Of a stretch of DNA of 33,650 nucleotides, positions 14,388-24,100 are shown one piece after another. The position numbers were made by a program, and so were the translations under genes. Source of the stretch: Bacteroidia bacterium (GTDB lineage Bacteria > Bacteroidota > Bacteroidia > AKYH767-A > OLB10); NCBI GenBank assembly GCA_025450095.1, contig JANWID010000091.1, positions 1 to 33,650 on the forward strand, written 5' to 3'. Under the pieces are notes generated by a model, which saw nothing but the letters and a program-made list of their open reading frames with translations, ran no database searches and was not told the origin of the DNA. Each line of letters opens with the position of its first letter. The stretch's first letter is position 1.

Positions 14388-16616
14388 TCACCCTTCAGCA
14401 TACCTCAAAAACTCCTCAACAAATTTCCGGAAATACTCGCTTTGGGAATTTTCATATTGGGCGTGCAATTTCGCGATGTAGCTTTTTTTATCATTATTTC
14501 CCACAAAACTCCAGTTAAACTTAATCATTCGCAAAAGCACTTCCTGTTGTTTTTCCTGGCCTGTCGCAAGATCGAATGCTGCGAATAGATTTACCACAGC
14601 AGCGGCATATTTGCCGGTTGCGATTTTCAACAGTGCAAGGCCTGACTGCATACTGATATTCTGAGGAAAAGGAAAAAGGTGGAGGCTTTTTTCGATTGGT
14701 TCAAAGTGCGGTTCGATATTATTGATATTCCCCAGGTATTGCTCCACTTCAGCGATCCGCATATGCACTTTACCTGTGAGCATTATATTTCCATCCGACT
14801 CCAGCTTCTTGCGCAATTTTTCAAGCCTTAGCAAATGCTGATTCACACGCCGGTCGTCACGAATATCGTTCACAAAAATTCCCAGCGTAACATTTGTTTG
14901 TGTTTGTTCATCAATGGAAGGCTGATCAACCAAATCTAAAATTTGCCATAACATACCCGGGTTCGAACTCATGTTATAAAAATTAAAAAGACACTGAAGT
15001 TCTGCTGAATTATTGCTGAGTTGCTTGTAGATAGTCAGTGCGCGTTGTAAATACGTCTCCCATTGATCGCTTTGTTGCCATCGTAAAACAATGGCAATGT
15101 TTTCAGCCGCATTTGCTTCAAAATATTTATCGCCGATTTCAACGGCCATATCCATCGCTTTGGTGTAAAACTCTTTGGCTTTATCAAGCTGTCCAGCGTC
15201 CTGGTAAGTTTTACCGATGTTATTAATTACGACCAGTGATGTCTGGGTAGCCTTGTTTGCAAAATCAGAAAACACCAGGCTTTCCAGCTCACGTAATAAG
15301 GGCATTGCATCTGTGATTCGGTTGCGTCGCTGGAGAAAGGCTGCGTAATTTATTTTTGAATGTAACTCCGTACCATAATTCCGATGTTCCTTCAAAATAT
15401 CCAACGATTTATGAAAAAGATTTTCCGCTTCCTTATAATCGCCGCAACTTTCCATAATATCTGCTTGCAGTGAATATAACCTCGCCAACAGGATATAATT
15501 TAGCTGGTGTTTTTCTTTCGTGGCTTCATTTACGAGGGCAAGAGAATTCTTTACTTTTTGCATGGCGCTTCCGAAATCCGATTTAATAACATCGACAAAT
15601 GCAAGCTTAATCTGAATTTCCGCCTGGCCAAGCACGTCGCCGATTGTTTCAAAATCTTTTCGTGCGTCGTTATAATACTTCACTGCTTTATCAGTATCAC
15701 CCGACTTTTTGTAAAGCAATCCCTTATTCATTTTTATGGTTCCCTTTAATTTGGGAGAATTTACTTTTACGGCTGCCATTTCAGCACTGTCGAGGTACGC
15801 CAGCGAAATGCCTGGGTTAAATTCGTTTTGTGCTGATAGATTCGCGTAAGTCTGTGCTACTCCTGAATAATCATCCAGTTTTACAAATATGGCCTGCGCC
15901 TGCTTCACCAGATCAGACGCTTCCTCAGCATATAGCGGTCCTTTGCCGCCAACCACCACCGCCTTATTCATTAAGATGGTTGCGCGGGTATCATCCTCTT
16001 CTTTTGCAGTTTGCAATGCTTTCTGGTAACTGATTTCAGCTTGCACAATATTTCCTGACGACTCATACATATTCCCATAAACCGCGTACAGTTTTGCCTG
16101 GTTTTCAAGAGTCAGTTCGGTCGACTTTTCAAATTCAGTTAAAATTTCCTCCGCTTCTTTTGTCCGCCCCGTTTGATAGTATGCTTGTGCAAGTAAGAGT
16201 TTTGAGCGGATGGCCTGGTCGGTAAACCCAAGAGTTTTGTACAGATGAGCAGCTTTAGTCCAGTAGTGTTGTGCTTCGGCCGATGCACCCGAAACATTTG
16301 CATCCTGTCCTTTCCGATCATAATTTTTTACACGGATGTATTGTACCACGAAAGGCAGTGTTCCGGCACAAAAAACCAATACTGCTGTCAGCATAGCAAT
16401 CCGCGATAACCGTTTCGGAATTTCAATCTCATCCTGCTTTTTACGGATAGCATAGGGAACATAAAAAAATAACACCAGTGCAGCTGCTGCTGAAATAAGA
16501 GCTCCTGCTATGCTGACATTTGAAAATATGCCGAGCAGCTGGTTGATGCCGCTGAATACTGAGACTATTGCGGCGATGAGGATGATGATTATGGGGACTA
16601 GGGTTTTATTTTGCAT
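14388..16616 (-). CDS. Membrane-anchored tetratricopeptide-repeat protein
   Basis: A 742-residue protein with three hydrophobic N-terminal segments (about 7-26, 35-57 and 70-92), followed by a long run of TPR-type helices (HYWTKAAHLYKTLGFTDQAI, AEISYQKALQTAKEEDD, KAVKYYNDARKDFETIGDVLGQ, AENLFHKSLDILKEH, AKEFYTKAMDMAVEIGD). The TPR set suggests a docking scaffold facing the cytoplasm or periplasm. No enzymatic domain, histidine kinase or response regulator motif was seen. The gene stands alone: it is separated from the next minus gene upstream by about 230 bp holding a strong hairpin. Its partner is unknown. Confidence 0.85.
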   Translation of the reverse strand: MQNKTLVPIIIILIAAIVSVFSGINQLLGIFSNVSIAGALISAAAALVLFFYVPYAIRKKQDEIEIPKRLSRIAMLTAVLVFCAGTLPFVVQYIRVKNYDRKGQDANVSGASAEAQHYWTKAAHLYKTLGFTDQAIRSKLLLAQAYYQTGRTKEAEEILTEFEKSTELTLENQAKLYAVYGNMYESSGNIVQAEISYQKALQTAKEEDDTRATILMNKAVVVGGKGPLYAEEASDLVKQAQAIFVKLDDYSGVAQTYANLSAQNEFNPGISLAYLDSAEMAAVKVNSPKLKGTIKMNKGLLYKKSGDTDKAVKYYNDARKDFETIGDVLGQAEIQIKLAFVDVIKSDFGSAMQKVKNSLALVNEATKEKHQLNYILLARLYSLQADIMESCGDYKEAENLFHKSLDILKEHRNYGTELHSKINYAAFLQRRNRITDAMPLLRELESLVFSDFANKATQTSLVVINNIGKTYQDAGQLDKAKEFYTKAMDMAVEIGDKYFEANAAENIAIVLRWQQSDQWETYLQRALTIYKQLSNNSAELQCLFNFYNMSSNPGMLWQILDLVDQPSIDEQTQTNVTLGIFVNDIRDDRRVNQHLLRLEKLRKKLESDGNIMLTGKVHMRIAEVEQYLGNINNIEPHFEPIEKSLHLFPFPQNISMQSGLALLKIATGKYAAAVVNLFAAFDLATGQEKQQEVLLRMIKFNWSFVGNNDKKSYIAKLHAQYENSQSEYFRKFVEEFLRYAEG

Positions 16617-16700
16617 AAATCAAATGTTAGCTGAAAATAACCAGCAATTAAAATTCAATCTTTAACACTACACCCAGTCTGACCAGTTTTTGTATTAAAA

Positions 16701-16755
16701 TTGTAAGGAGTCTGATACTAACAAAAAGCGATGAACGATATCAGACTCCTTGCAA
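16701..16755 (-). terminator. Strong inverted repeat, likely terminator of the 16845-17743 genes
   Basis: TTGTAAGGAGTCTGATA (16701-16717) and TATCAGACTCCTTGCAA (16739-16755) are inverted with one wobble, a 17-bp stem and a 21-nt loop. It lies 90 bp after the stop at 16845. A U-tract is weak (TTACAATTTT), so a binding site is also possible. Confidence 0.6.
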
Positions 16756-16844
16756 AACTTAATCTTGAATTGTTATCCATGAATTTTGAGAAAAGTACTT
16801 TAATGGAATAATACTACCCCTGTGTCGAATTCGGTTATTTTAAT

Positions 16845-17114
16845 TCAAACCAGGTTTGAATTAATTACAAATGAGTCAACCGATTCAGGTTCGGGTGTTG
16901 ATGTTGGCTCTGGCGTTGTGTCCGTAGATGGCTCGGGTGTTGACGTTGGCTCTGGACTTACATCCGTGGATGGTTCAGGTGTTGACGTTGGCTCTGGTGT
17001 ATTTGATTGACAGATTAGAGTCATTGAAGAAAAAGAATTAATTTGACTATTTAGAGTTAGAGCCATGATAAAAGCAATGCTTGCCATTATCAGAATTTGA
17101 GTTTTAGCGTTCAT
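16845..17114 (-). CDS. Small secreted protein with PEPST-type repeats
   Basis: An 89-residue protein. Residues 1-34 hold a hydrophobic stretch (MASIAFIMALTLNSQI) likely to be a signal peptide or membrane anchor. The rest contains three copies of a 13-residue unit, SPEPTSTPEPSTD-like, rich in Pro, Glu, Ser and Thr, which would form an extended, possibly glycosylated stalk. The 39-bp DNA unit repeats almost exactly (about 16885-17000), so copy number may vary between strains. It starts 2 bp after the stop of the 17117 gene and probably shares its transcript. No function is known. Confidence 0.6.
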   Translation of the reverse strand: MNAKTQILIMASIAFIMALTLNSQINSFSSMTLICQSNTPEPTSTPEPSTDVSPEPTSTPEPSTDTTPEPTSTPEPESVDSFVINSNLV

Positions 17115-17116
17115 GT

Positions 17117-17743
17117 TCAGATTTGTTTAACTGTTTTATACTTTATATTAAATGATAATTTTGGGTGCTTTAGCTGATCAATTCGTTGCCAAATTAAATC
17201 TCCCTTTAACTTATTGTTTTCAATAGTTCCTTCGAATTTCAAACTACATCTGGGTTGGTTTGATTTGTCACCCCGATATGAAATAGAAACACGTTTAATG
17301 TTTTTTGTTTCATCAGTAATATAAATTTTATCTGATAAATATAAGTGTTTGTTATTTTGAATAGTTTGAAATTTACAATCGAATTTGGGAGCCTCTTCAA
17401 ATATACAGTCGACTCTTGAAAATTCTTCATTTATACCATCAGTTACCGAAAATTTAAAATCTATATCCTTAAATCTACCTTTATATTCACACCAAACATG
17501 AGTAGTATCATCAGATTCTCCATTGCTTTCTATTTCCACACCACCATACTCGACATAAGGAGAACTTGTTAATTGAGGATCGGAAGACCATTTTGATATG
17601 AACTGAGTAATTTGACTCCATAAACCAATCCCACTTGAAAGAATTATGAAAATAATTATAATAATAACAACGACTATATTATTTAATAATTTTTCCTTTA
17701 TTCTTTCATAAAGATTCTTTTTGGTATTATCAGTCTCAGCCAT
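17117..17743 (-). CDS. Single-pass membrane protein, unknown
   Basis: A 208-residue protein with a basic N-terminus, one membrane segment (about 23-43: IVVVIIIIIFIILSSGIG) and an exposed C-terminal beta-rich domain with four cysteines (WCEYKG, VDCIFEE, FDCKFQ, PRCSLKF), which could form disulfides in the periplasm. No family is recognised. It is followed within 2 bp by the small PEPST protein, so the two probably work together at the envelope. Confidence 0.65.
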   Translation of the reverse strand: MAETDNTKKNLYERIKEKLLNNIVVVIIIIIFIILSSGIGLWSQITQFISKWSSDPQLTSSPYVEYGGVEIESNGESDDTTHVWCEYKGRFKDIDFKFSVTDGINEEFSRVDCIFEEAPKFDCKFQTIQNNKHLYLSDKIYITDETKNIKRVSISYRGDKSNQPRCSLKFEGTIENNKLKGDLIWQRIDQLKHPKLSFNIKYKTVKQI

Positions 17744-17867
17744 TTCTTTTTATTGATTGTTGTTGATAGCTAATTTGTAGGTATTGTGAAAATTATAATT
17801 AACCCAATAATTTTGTTTAACCAATTAATCTCACGACCAATAAAAGTAACAGCAATCGCTCATCTTA

Positions 17868-17990
17868 CAAAATTGATTTTTACTAATCCCAAAAATTTCA
17901 CCCCCGTATTTTCCCCGGGGTGTTTTTCACGAATGTGATATTATGGTGGTTAAATCGCAGGCCAAGCGATGCTGGGGTAGAGTATCATGT
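17868..17990. repeat. Family D hairpin repeat, copy 1
   Basis: Contains CACCCC/GGGGTG arms (17899-17922) around the loop CGTATTTTCCCC, preceded by CAAAATTGATTTTTACTAA and followed by a conserved tail with AAGCGA, CT and GAGTA blocks. The same arrangement occurs at 20931-21053; a shorter copy lies at 25393-25452. It lies 13 bp past the stop of the cupin at 18003 and could end that transcript; both strands can form the stem. Confidence 0.75.
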
Positions 17991-18002
17991 CGCTACTGAT
18001 AA

Positions 18003-18380
18003 TCATGCCTCAGTCTCCAGCCAAACTGTATTTCTTGGCTCCCAGGCAGGTACACAAATGGCTAAAAATTCGAGAGGTTCGGGGCCGGTGTTAAATATTT
18101 TATGTTTGACATTGGGTTTGATTAATACACAATCGCCAACGGCTAAAGGAAATTCCTGTTCGTCAAGATGAACTTTCCCGGTGCCTTTAAGGATGTAATA
18201 GCTTTCCTCTGCTACCGGGTGATAATGTAATAAACTTGTCTTTCCTGGTTTAATTTCAACATAAGCAAGACTATGGATCCTTGTTTTAAGAGTTGTGAAT
18301 TCCCCCAATAGCTCATATATGTTCTCTCCATGTTTGGTGATTATTGGGTTTTTTACCTGGTCTTTAGAAAATATTGTCAT
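18003..18380 (-). CDS. Cupin-domain protein (phosphomannose-isomerase-like)
   Basis: A 125-residue single-domain cupin. Motif 1 reads LHYHPVAEESYYILKGTGKV (about 56-75), with the His-x-His ... Glu metal ligands, and motif 2 is the GDCVLIKPNVKHKIFNTGPEPL segment (about 85-106), giving the final His. The fold commonly binds a metal and small sugar- or acid-type ligands. The substrate cannot be read from sequence. It is the last of three genes reading minus after SIR2-TPR, 31 bp after the DUF985 gene, and is bounded by the family D repeat. Confidence 0.88.
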   Translation of the reverse strand: MTIFSKDQVKNPIITKHGENIYELLGEFTTLKTRIHSLAYVEIKPGKTSLLHYHPVAEESYYILKGTGKVHLDEQEFPLAVGDCVLIKPNVKHKIFNTGPEPLEFLAICVPAWEPRNTVWLETEA

Positions 18381-18411
18381 GTTTAATTTTTTGTTAAACG
18401 TACTTCCAAAT

Positions 18412-18915
18412 TTATGTTAAGTTACTAATCATTTCTGAAAACTGAGGATATCTTTGAAGTAATGCATGTTTATCGTGTGCAACAAAATCTTCAATTTCAA
18501 AACCTGGCGCCATGGTTGTCCCAAATAAAGCATATTCGCCACCAGTAATAAGGCGTGTTCCTTGCCATGTATTTTTTGGAACTACTATTTGTGGAAAGAA
18601 TCCATTTTCGATATCGTTTCCAATTTTTATTATTTTGCCTGTTCCTTCCTCAAATAATTGAAGCATTTCAACTGGATCGCCAGCATAAAAATGAAATATT
18701 TCATCCGTTGGCAATTGATGAAGCGATGAAAATGATTCGGGAGTAATTAAATAGTAAATAGCAGTTGAAAATGCCCGGTAACTTTTATACCTCTGTGGCA
18801 AGTGCTCCTTTGCAATCATTTCATTAGACCGGTAGGTTTGCTTGAAAAAACCACCTTCAATTGTCAATGGTTCAAGTTCAAGAATTTCAATAATTCTTTG
18901 AGCTCGGTCTATCAT
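18412..18915 (-). CDS. Cupin superfamily protein (DUF985, cupin_5)
   Basis: A 167-residue DUF985-type cupin. Hallmarks are the start LEPLTIEGGFFKQTYRS, then STAIYYLITPESFSSLHQLPTDEIFHFYAGDPVEM, in which the EIFHFY region supplies metal-ligand His/Glu, and later VVPKNTWQGTRL and YALFGTTMAPGFE. Family members have been found near sugar-metabolism and stress genes but the reaction is unsettled. It lies 52 bp after the SIR2-TPR stop and 31 bp before the next cupin, so a shared transcript is likely. A link with the NAD+ hydrolysis expected of SIR2 is a speculation. Confidence 0.88.
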   Translation of the reverse strand: MIDRAQRIIEILELEPLTIEGGFFKQTYRSNEMIAKEHLPQRYKSYRAFSTAIYYLITPESFSSLHQLPTDEIFHFYAGDPVEMLQLFEEGTGKIIKIGNDIENGFFPQIVVPKNTWQGTRLITGGEYALFGTTMAPGFEIEDFVAHDKHALLQRYPQFSEMISNLT

Positions 18916-18967
18916 TTTGCTTTTATTAATTATTCTATTTCAATAATACCGCCTCTATTCTACTTCT

Positions 18968-20872
18968 TTATCCATTTTCACTATGCTCCATTTTATCCAC
19001 ACAAAGCTTAATGTGTTCCTTACAAGATTCATAAGCTTCCGGATATTCGGACTCTGAAGGTCCCTTTTGTTTCAGGAATGCAAAACTATTTTCGAAAGCC
19101 GCCTTTGCTTCTTCAAAGTGTCCAGCATTATAATGAGCCTCGCCTAAATTATTCATGGTTATAAATATATTTTCGGTATTTTGTTCCAGCGCCAAAACTT
19201 TTTTATAATATCCAATTGCCTTTTCGTATTGCTTCACCTGGGCGAAGCTGTATCCGATATCATTATAGAAAAGGATAAATTCTTTGTTTTCTTTTCCATA
19301 GTATTCGAAAAAAAGAGCTAATGCTTCTTCATAACATTTGATGGCTTCTTCATGTTCGTTTAATCCCCTATGGGCTATCCCCAAAGCCTCGTAATTGTAT
19401 GCCTTGTACAGGTTTGGCGCCTTATTATTCTGAAGTATCTGCTTGTAAATTTTTTGGGCTTCCTTGTATTCCTTTTGTATAAGCAACGTTCTTGCGATAT
19501 TTTCCATTTCTGTTTCAACACCATCTCCATTTCCCTGCTTTATTTTAACTGCCTGCTTAAAATAATTCAATGCTTTTTCCAGGTCCTTCTTTTCAGTTTC
19601 AACATTCCCGAGATTTGTATAAAAGTTTCCGGTTAGAAATTTATTATCTCCTGCTTTTAAAGCCAGTTGTAATCCTTCCTGGAAATATTTTTCCGCATTT
19701 TCCATATCGTAAAGGTGCATGTATCCCCGACCAATGTCATTATGCAGGTTAATTGTTTCATGACTTAATTCTCCAAATAGCTGCCGTGACATTTCCATCG
19801 CTTCCAGGTTGAATTTAATCCATGATTTGTAATAACTATCGCCTTTCCCGGTTTCAATATGTTCGAAATATGCAAGGTGGTCCCACCGGTATGCTTCTCT
19901 TTTTACCAGCAGGTAATCTTTTAATAATTCTTCTTTACCTTTTGCTTTCAGATCATTAATAATACTTTGATTGGCATCAAAATCTCTCTTCAATAATTCT
20001 AATTCCAGAATATCCTTTCGGTCTTCTTGTCGAATGAAAGATTCGTCTTCTGAATAATTTTTTTCTATCTGCTGCCGGTATAATACCAACTCATCCAAAT
20101 AAGGTTGTAAATCTGAATAATCCTCTTTAATTTTAATGGTATCAATCCCGATTTCTTTGAAATCCTTCACATCCTTAGTTAAAATGAAATGCTTCGTTTC
20201 AATATGAAAGAGGGAGTTGATATTCCTGAGTATTTGTTGTATTTCAATATCACCAATGCTGTATCCGATGAATAATATAACTGACCCGGCAGATAGTCTT
20301 TTCATTTCGGTTAGAAATGAATGATTGTACTTATACAACTGATCATAGTCATCGGTAAACAGAACACATGTTTTCGGATCGTCGATGGTTCCGTGGATTT
20401 TATACAAATAGGATGTGTACTTTGTAAAGGAAATTTTACTGCGATTTTCTTCAGACACCAATACGTCAACCTTATCGGCCAGCTCTTCATCCATCGCCCC
20501 TTCTAACGCTTTATCATAATTAGTAGTAACAACTTTTTCAGATATCTTCCAGATTTTTTTCTGATTTTCTAAATTCTTTTTGACTAAATCTATATTGATA
20601 ACAGATTGCAATATTTTCTTACAATCAGTATTATACCCCAATTCAAATAACCTGTTCAATATCTTAATGGGTTCCATTTTCTTTTCAGATAATTCGGATT
20701 TCAATGATTCAACCGATTTGTCTTTTTCGGAAAGTTCATCAACCATCGTTTTTACCAATTCTTTCCAATCGGGAAGGTTGATATTTCTGGAATAGCCACT
20801 TCCAATAAAAAGTATCAGCGAATTATGCCTGATTGCTTCTTTAATTGCCGGATGTATTTCGAATTTTGACAT
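18968..20872 (-). CDS. SIR2-like domain fused to TPR repeats (candidate NADase / phage defence)
   Basis: A 634-residue protein. The N-terminal SIR2-like domain (about 1-245) has IGSGYS (23-28), VVTTNYDKALE (114-124) with N118 and D120, the catalytic-type His in LYKIHGT (H160) and FIGYSIGDIEIQQIL (201-215); all active-site positions needed to bind and cleave NAD+ are present. A long tail (about 350-620) has TPR units such as AEKYFQEGLQLALKAGDNKF, ALNYFKQAVKIKQ, AIKCYEEALALFFEYYG and AIGYYKKVLALEQ. Known SIR2-effector defence proteins (DSR1/2, Thoeris ThsA) kill infected cells by depleting NAD+, with other domains sensing phage; a TPR sensor here is inferred. A good promoter sits upstream, and two cupins follow. 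Related family D repeats flank the cassette. Confidence 0.88.
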   Translation of the reverse strand: MSKFEIHPAIKEAIRHNSLILFIGSGYSRNINLPDWKELVKTMVDELSEKDKSVESLKSELSEKKMEPIKILNRLFELGYNTDCKKILQSVINIDLVKKNLENQKKIWKISEKVVTTNYDKALEGAMDEELADKVDVLVSEENRSKISFTKYTSYLYKIHGTIDDPKTCVLFTDDYDQLYKYNHSFLTEMKRLSAGSVILFIGYSIGDIEIQQILRNINSLFHIETKHFILTKDVKDFKEIGIDTIKIKEDYSDLQPYLDELVLYRQQIEKNYSEDESFIRQEDRKDILELELLKRDFDANQSIINDLKAKGKEELLKDYLLVKREAYRWDHLAYFEHIETGKGDSYYKSWIKFNLEAMEMSRQLFGELSHETINLHNDIGRGYMHLYDMENAEKYFQEGLQLALKAGDNKFLTGNFYTNLGNVETEKKDLEKALNYFKQAVKIKQGNGDGVETEMENIARTLLIQKEYKEAQKIYKQILQNNKAPNLYKAYNYEALGIAHRGLNEHEEAIKCYEEALALFFEYYGKENKEFILFYNDIGYSFAQVKQYEKAIGYYKKVLALEQNTENIFITMNNLGEAHYNAGHFEEAKAAFENSFAFLKQKGPSESEYPEAYESCKEHIKLCVDKMEHSENG

Positions 20873-20904
20873 TGGGATAATTATTTAATGTTTTACTACA
20901 TTAA

Positions 20905-20934
20905 CAAAATTACACTTCGTAATTTCTAAACAAA
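20905..20934 (-). promoter_or_regulatory. Promoter for the SIR2-TPR gene
   Basis: On the minus strand TTTG (20931-20934) is followed after 18 nt by TAATTTTG (20905-20912), an exact TAnnTTTG. This is the best Bacteroidota-type promoter in the window; the expected start near 20898 gives a short 5' leader of about 25 nt before the ATG at 20872. The -33 box lies within the start of the family D repeat. Confidence 0.75.
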
Positions 20935-21053
20935 GTTGATTTATCCGTATTATTGAAAAATCAACCCCGTATTTTCCCCCGGGGTGTTATTCACTGGCAA
21001 GTTATGATAATGCTAGTTGAATCCATAGCAAAGCGAAACTTCAGAGTAAAATG
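20931..21053. repeat. Family D hairpin repeat, copy 2
   Basis: Core CAACCCCGTATTTTCCCCCGGGGTG (20962-20986) with the CAAAGTTGATTTAT lead and the AAGCGAAACTTCAGAGTAAAATG tail. Same orientation as copy 1 at 17868-17990, with the same lead and tail, so the SIR2-TPR/cupin genes lie between direct copies. Beyond it, 21063-21098, lies an 8-bp inverted repeat ATTCTACT/AGTAGAAT near the lysozyme gene end, a weak terminator candidate. Confidence 0.7.
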
Positions 21054-21115
21054 AAACCATGTATTCTACTTGCATGCTTTGAAGAAAGAGAGTAGAATTT
21101 TCGCAGACCGAAGGG

Positions 21116-24100
21116 CTATTGTTTCTGAATCTTGAATGTTTGATTTGACTGTTCCGATTCAAAATTCAGGAAATAGATACCTGACGGTAGCTCCTTCATG
21201 CTAAGTCTTAGTTCAATAGAATTATTTGAAACCTTTATAACTTTTTTATTGAGTTCCTTACCTAAAGTATTGATTAGAATAACTACAAGGTTTCCATTGT
21301 ACAAACCTTCTCCCTTGATATTTACAAAATCATTTGTTGGATTGGGATAAATATAAAAATTATTGGTTTCATTTAATTGTTTTATACCGACTCCGGTTAT
21401 CATATAACAATTCGAAGTATCAACACATCCATTTAGCGTAATTTGAACAGCAAAATTTCCATTTTGTGATGCAGTATAGGTTTGATTTGTTTCTCCTATA
21501 ATCTGATAATTCCCATTATTACAGTCTAACCATTGGTAAGAACCTACATTTTCATTTGAAATTAATGTAATACCATTTACTGTAACCGTTGTGTCAATAT
21601 CAATAATTGTAACAGTTACACTTCCTTCTATTCCCCAACCACAAGCATTATTAGCTCTGAAATAATAGGTGCCTGAAGAAGTTACGGTTTGAACTGTTGA
21701 GGGAGCTCCTGTTAAAGTTCCTCCACCTATAGTACCTTGAAAATATATTGTTCCTCCATTTCCACCGCTTGCGGTAATTGTTGCGCTGTTACAAAATGTC
21801 CCACCACCGCTAACCGTTACAGCTGCTGGCGTTGAGTTAATCGTCACTGTTGTACTACCTTGTGTTCCCCACCCGCAATTATTGTTTGCGCGGAAATAAT
21901 ATGTTCCTGATGAAGTTACATTTTGGCTCGTTGATGGTGTTGCAGTACTTGTACCATTGCTGGTTGTGCCCTGCCAATATATCGTTCCACCACTACCTCC
22001 GCTAGCCGTTAGCGTTGCATTGTTGCAGAATGTCCCTCCTCCGCTTACTGTTGTTGCAGCAGGCGATGTGTTAATTGTTACAGTTGCACTCCCTTGTGTT
22101 CCCCACCCGCAACTGTTATTGGATCGGAAATAATATGTTCCCGATGAAGTTACATTCTGGCTCGTAGATGGTGTTGCAGTACTTGTACCATTGCTGGTTG
22201 TTCCTTGCCAATAAATCGTTCCACCACTTCCTCCACTTGCTGTGAGTGTCGTACTATTGCAGAAGGTTCCGCCACCACTAACTGTTGTTGATGCAGGTGT
22301 TGAGTTAATCGTCACTGTTGCACTGCCTTGTGTTCCCCACCCGCAACTATTGTATGCACGGAAATAATATGTTCCCGATGAAGTTACATTCTGGCTTGTA
22401 GATGGTGTTGCAGTACTTGTACCATTGCTGGTTGTTCCCTGCCAACATATTGTTCCCCCGCCGCCTCCACTTGCTATAATTGTTGCGCTGTTGCAAAATG
22501 TCCCGCTTCCATTTACTGTTGTACTATTTGGAAGTCCAGTTACCGTTATTTGAACAGAAGCAAAATTATTTGTCTCAGTTGATTCTGTAACAACTCCAGT
22601 GCATCCACAAGATGAACACCCATCCGCCCAAAACCATAAGTAATATGTACCACTTAAGGTATTTGAAGGAATGGTAATTGTGTTATTTAGCACAAGGCTA
22701 TTTGAACCCGCCGATAAGCTTGGGAATCCGGAAATATTTCCCAAATAAACATCGGGTGAACAAGCGGTTAATGTTGCGTTTGTGGTAAGCCAAAGTGCAA
22801 CTACATTTGAACCAGATACTGCAGTTCCATTATTATCTTCAGAACAATATGCAGTTATACTTGAGCCCGCACAAACTGAAGTTGAAGAAACAGATTGAGT
22901 GCCGGCAGTGATTGTTAAATCTGGTGTACTTGATCCTGTTCCTATTAAGTTATTAAAATCCACAATCGATCCATAAAAAATATCCTGGTCCATACCTGGG
23001 TCAGCATATGTTGTTGGATTATTTCCCGCTGCACTTGGTGCAAAATACTGGTGAAATACCCATGGCCAACCAGTCCAATTGCACCCCGAGGCATTACCAG
23101 GACTACCAGGGGGATGACTATAATCAGCGATCCAAAGTTTTATATTGGAGTTAATCGTACCATTCTGATAGTATGGATAAAGCGGGGCTGCTACATTACA
23201 TCGATCACCATACAAAACAGGCCATACATTTGTTACCGTATGAACCCGTGTTGCCCAAGCGTTTACCCATTGCGCTAAGGCGATCATGTTACCGCTATAA
23301 TAAGTTGTGAGAGGTTGAGAGTTGATAATACATGTGCCTGCCGGATCTTCTAAGTCCAGTACAGGTGGTAAATATCCTGTTCCAATATAAGAACCAGCGA
23401 CACTTAAAAAATAGTTTGCTTCATCTAATGCAGTGTGGTCTTCTGGCAAAGCAAAATGATAAGCACCTAACACAACCCCGTCAGGATTTGCACTCGTCAT
23501 GTTATTAACAAAGAGACCATCTGTATATCCAGTTCCGCCACCTGCACATGAAAGTCCGTTGTAAACTCCTTTTGTTGCTTTAACATATGCAAAGGATTTT
23601 CCAGCTAAATAAACCTGGTGCCAATTCACAGTTCCATTTCCAGCATAAATATCTACACCATTTAAGCTGCCGCTACAAGGAGATGTTGTAAATGATGAAG
23701 AAGTCTTGTATCCTGAAGTTGTTCCATTGCAACTGGTGTAAGCGTAAACCCTCATGTAGTAAGTCGTATTACAAGTTAATGAAGACGTTGTCGCAGACGT
23801 TCCAGTTGTGCTTCCTTGATCAACTCCGTTTCCCCATGTCACAGAAGAACTTGTTCCTACAACCCAATAATAAGTAACTGTAGGACTTCCAATGGGACTC
23901 CCCGCACTCCATGAAAAATTTGCTGTGGTTTGTCCAGTGGCGGTTCCAGACGCAGTTGCAGGAGTTCCAGGTGTGGTACAACCTACAGAGATTTGACGAT
24001 ATGCTATTTTATTATAAGGAGTACCACTATTACTGGCACAAGTAAATTGACTAGTTAATAATCGAACAGTTCCTGTGAAAGTAGCAGTCCAACTAATGTA

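Noticed and set aside
21603..22539. CRISPR-like array
   Set aside because: The 234-bp repeats are in-frame protein domains, without short repeats and unique spacers.
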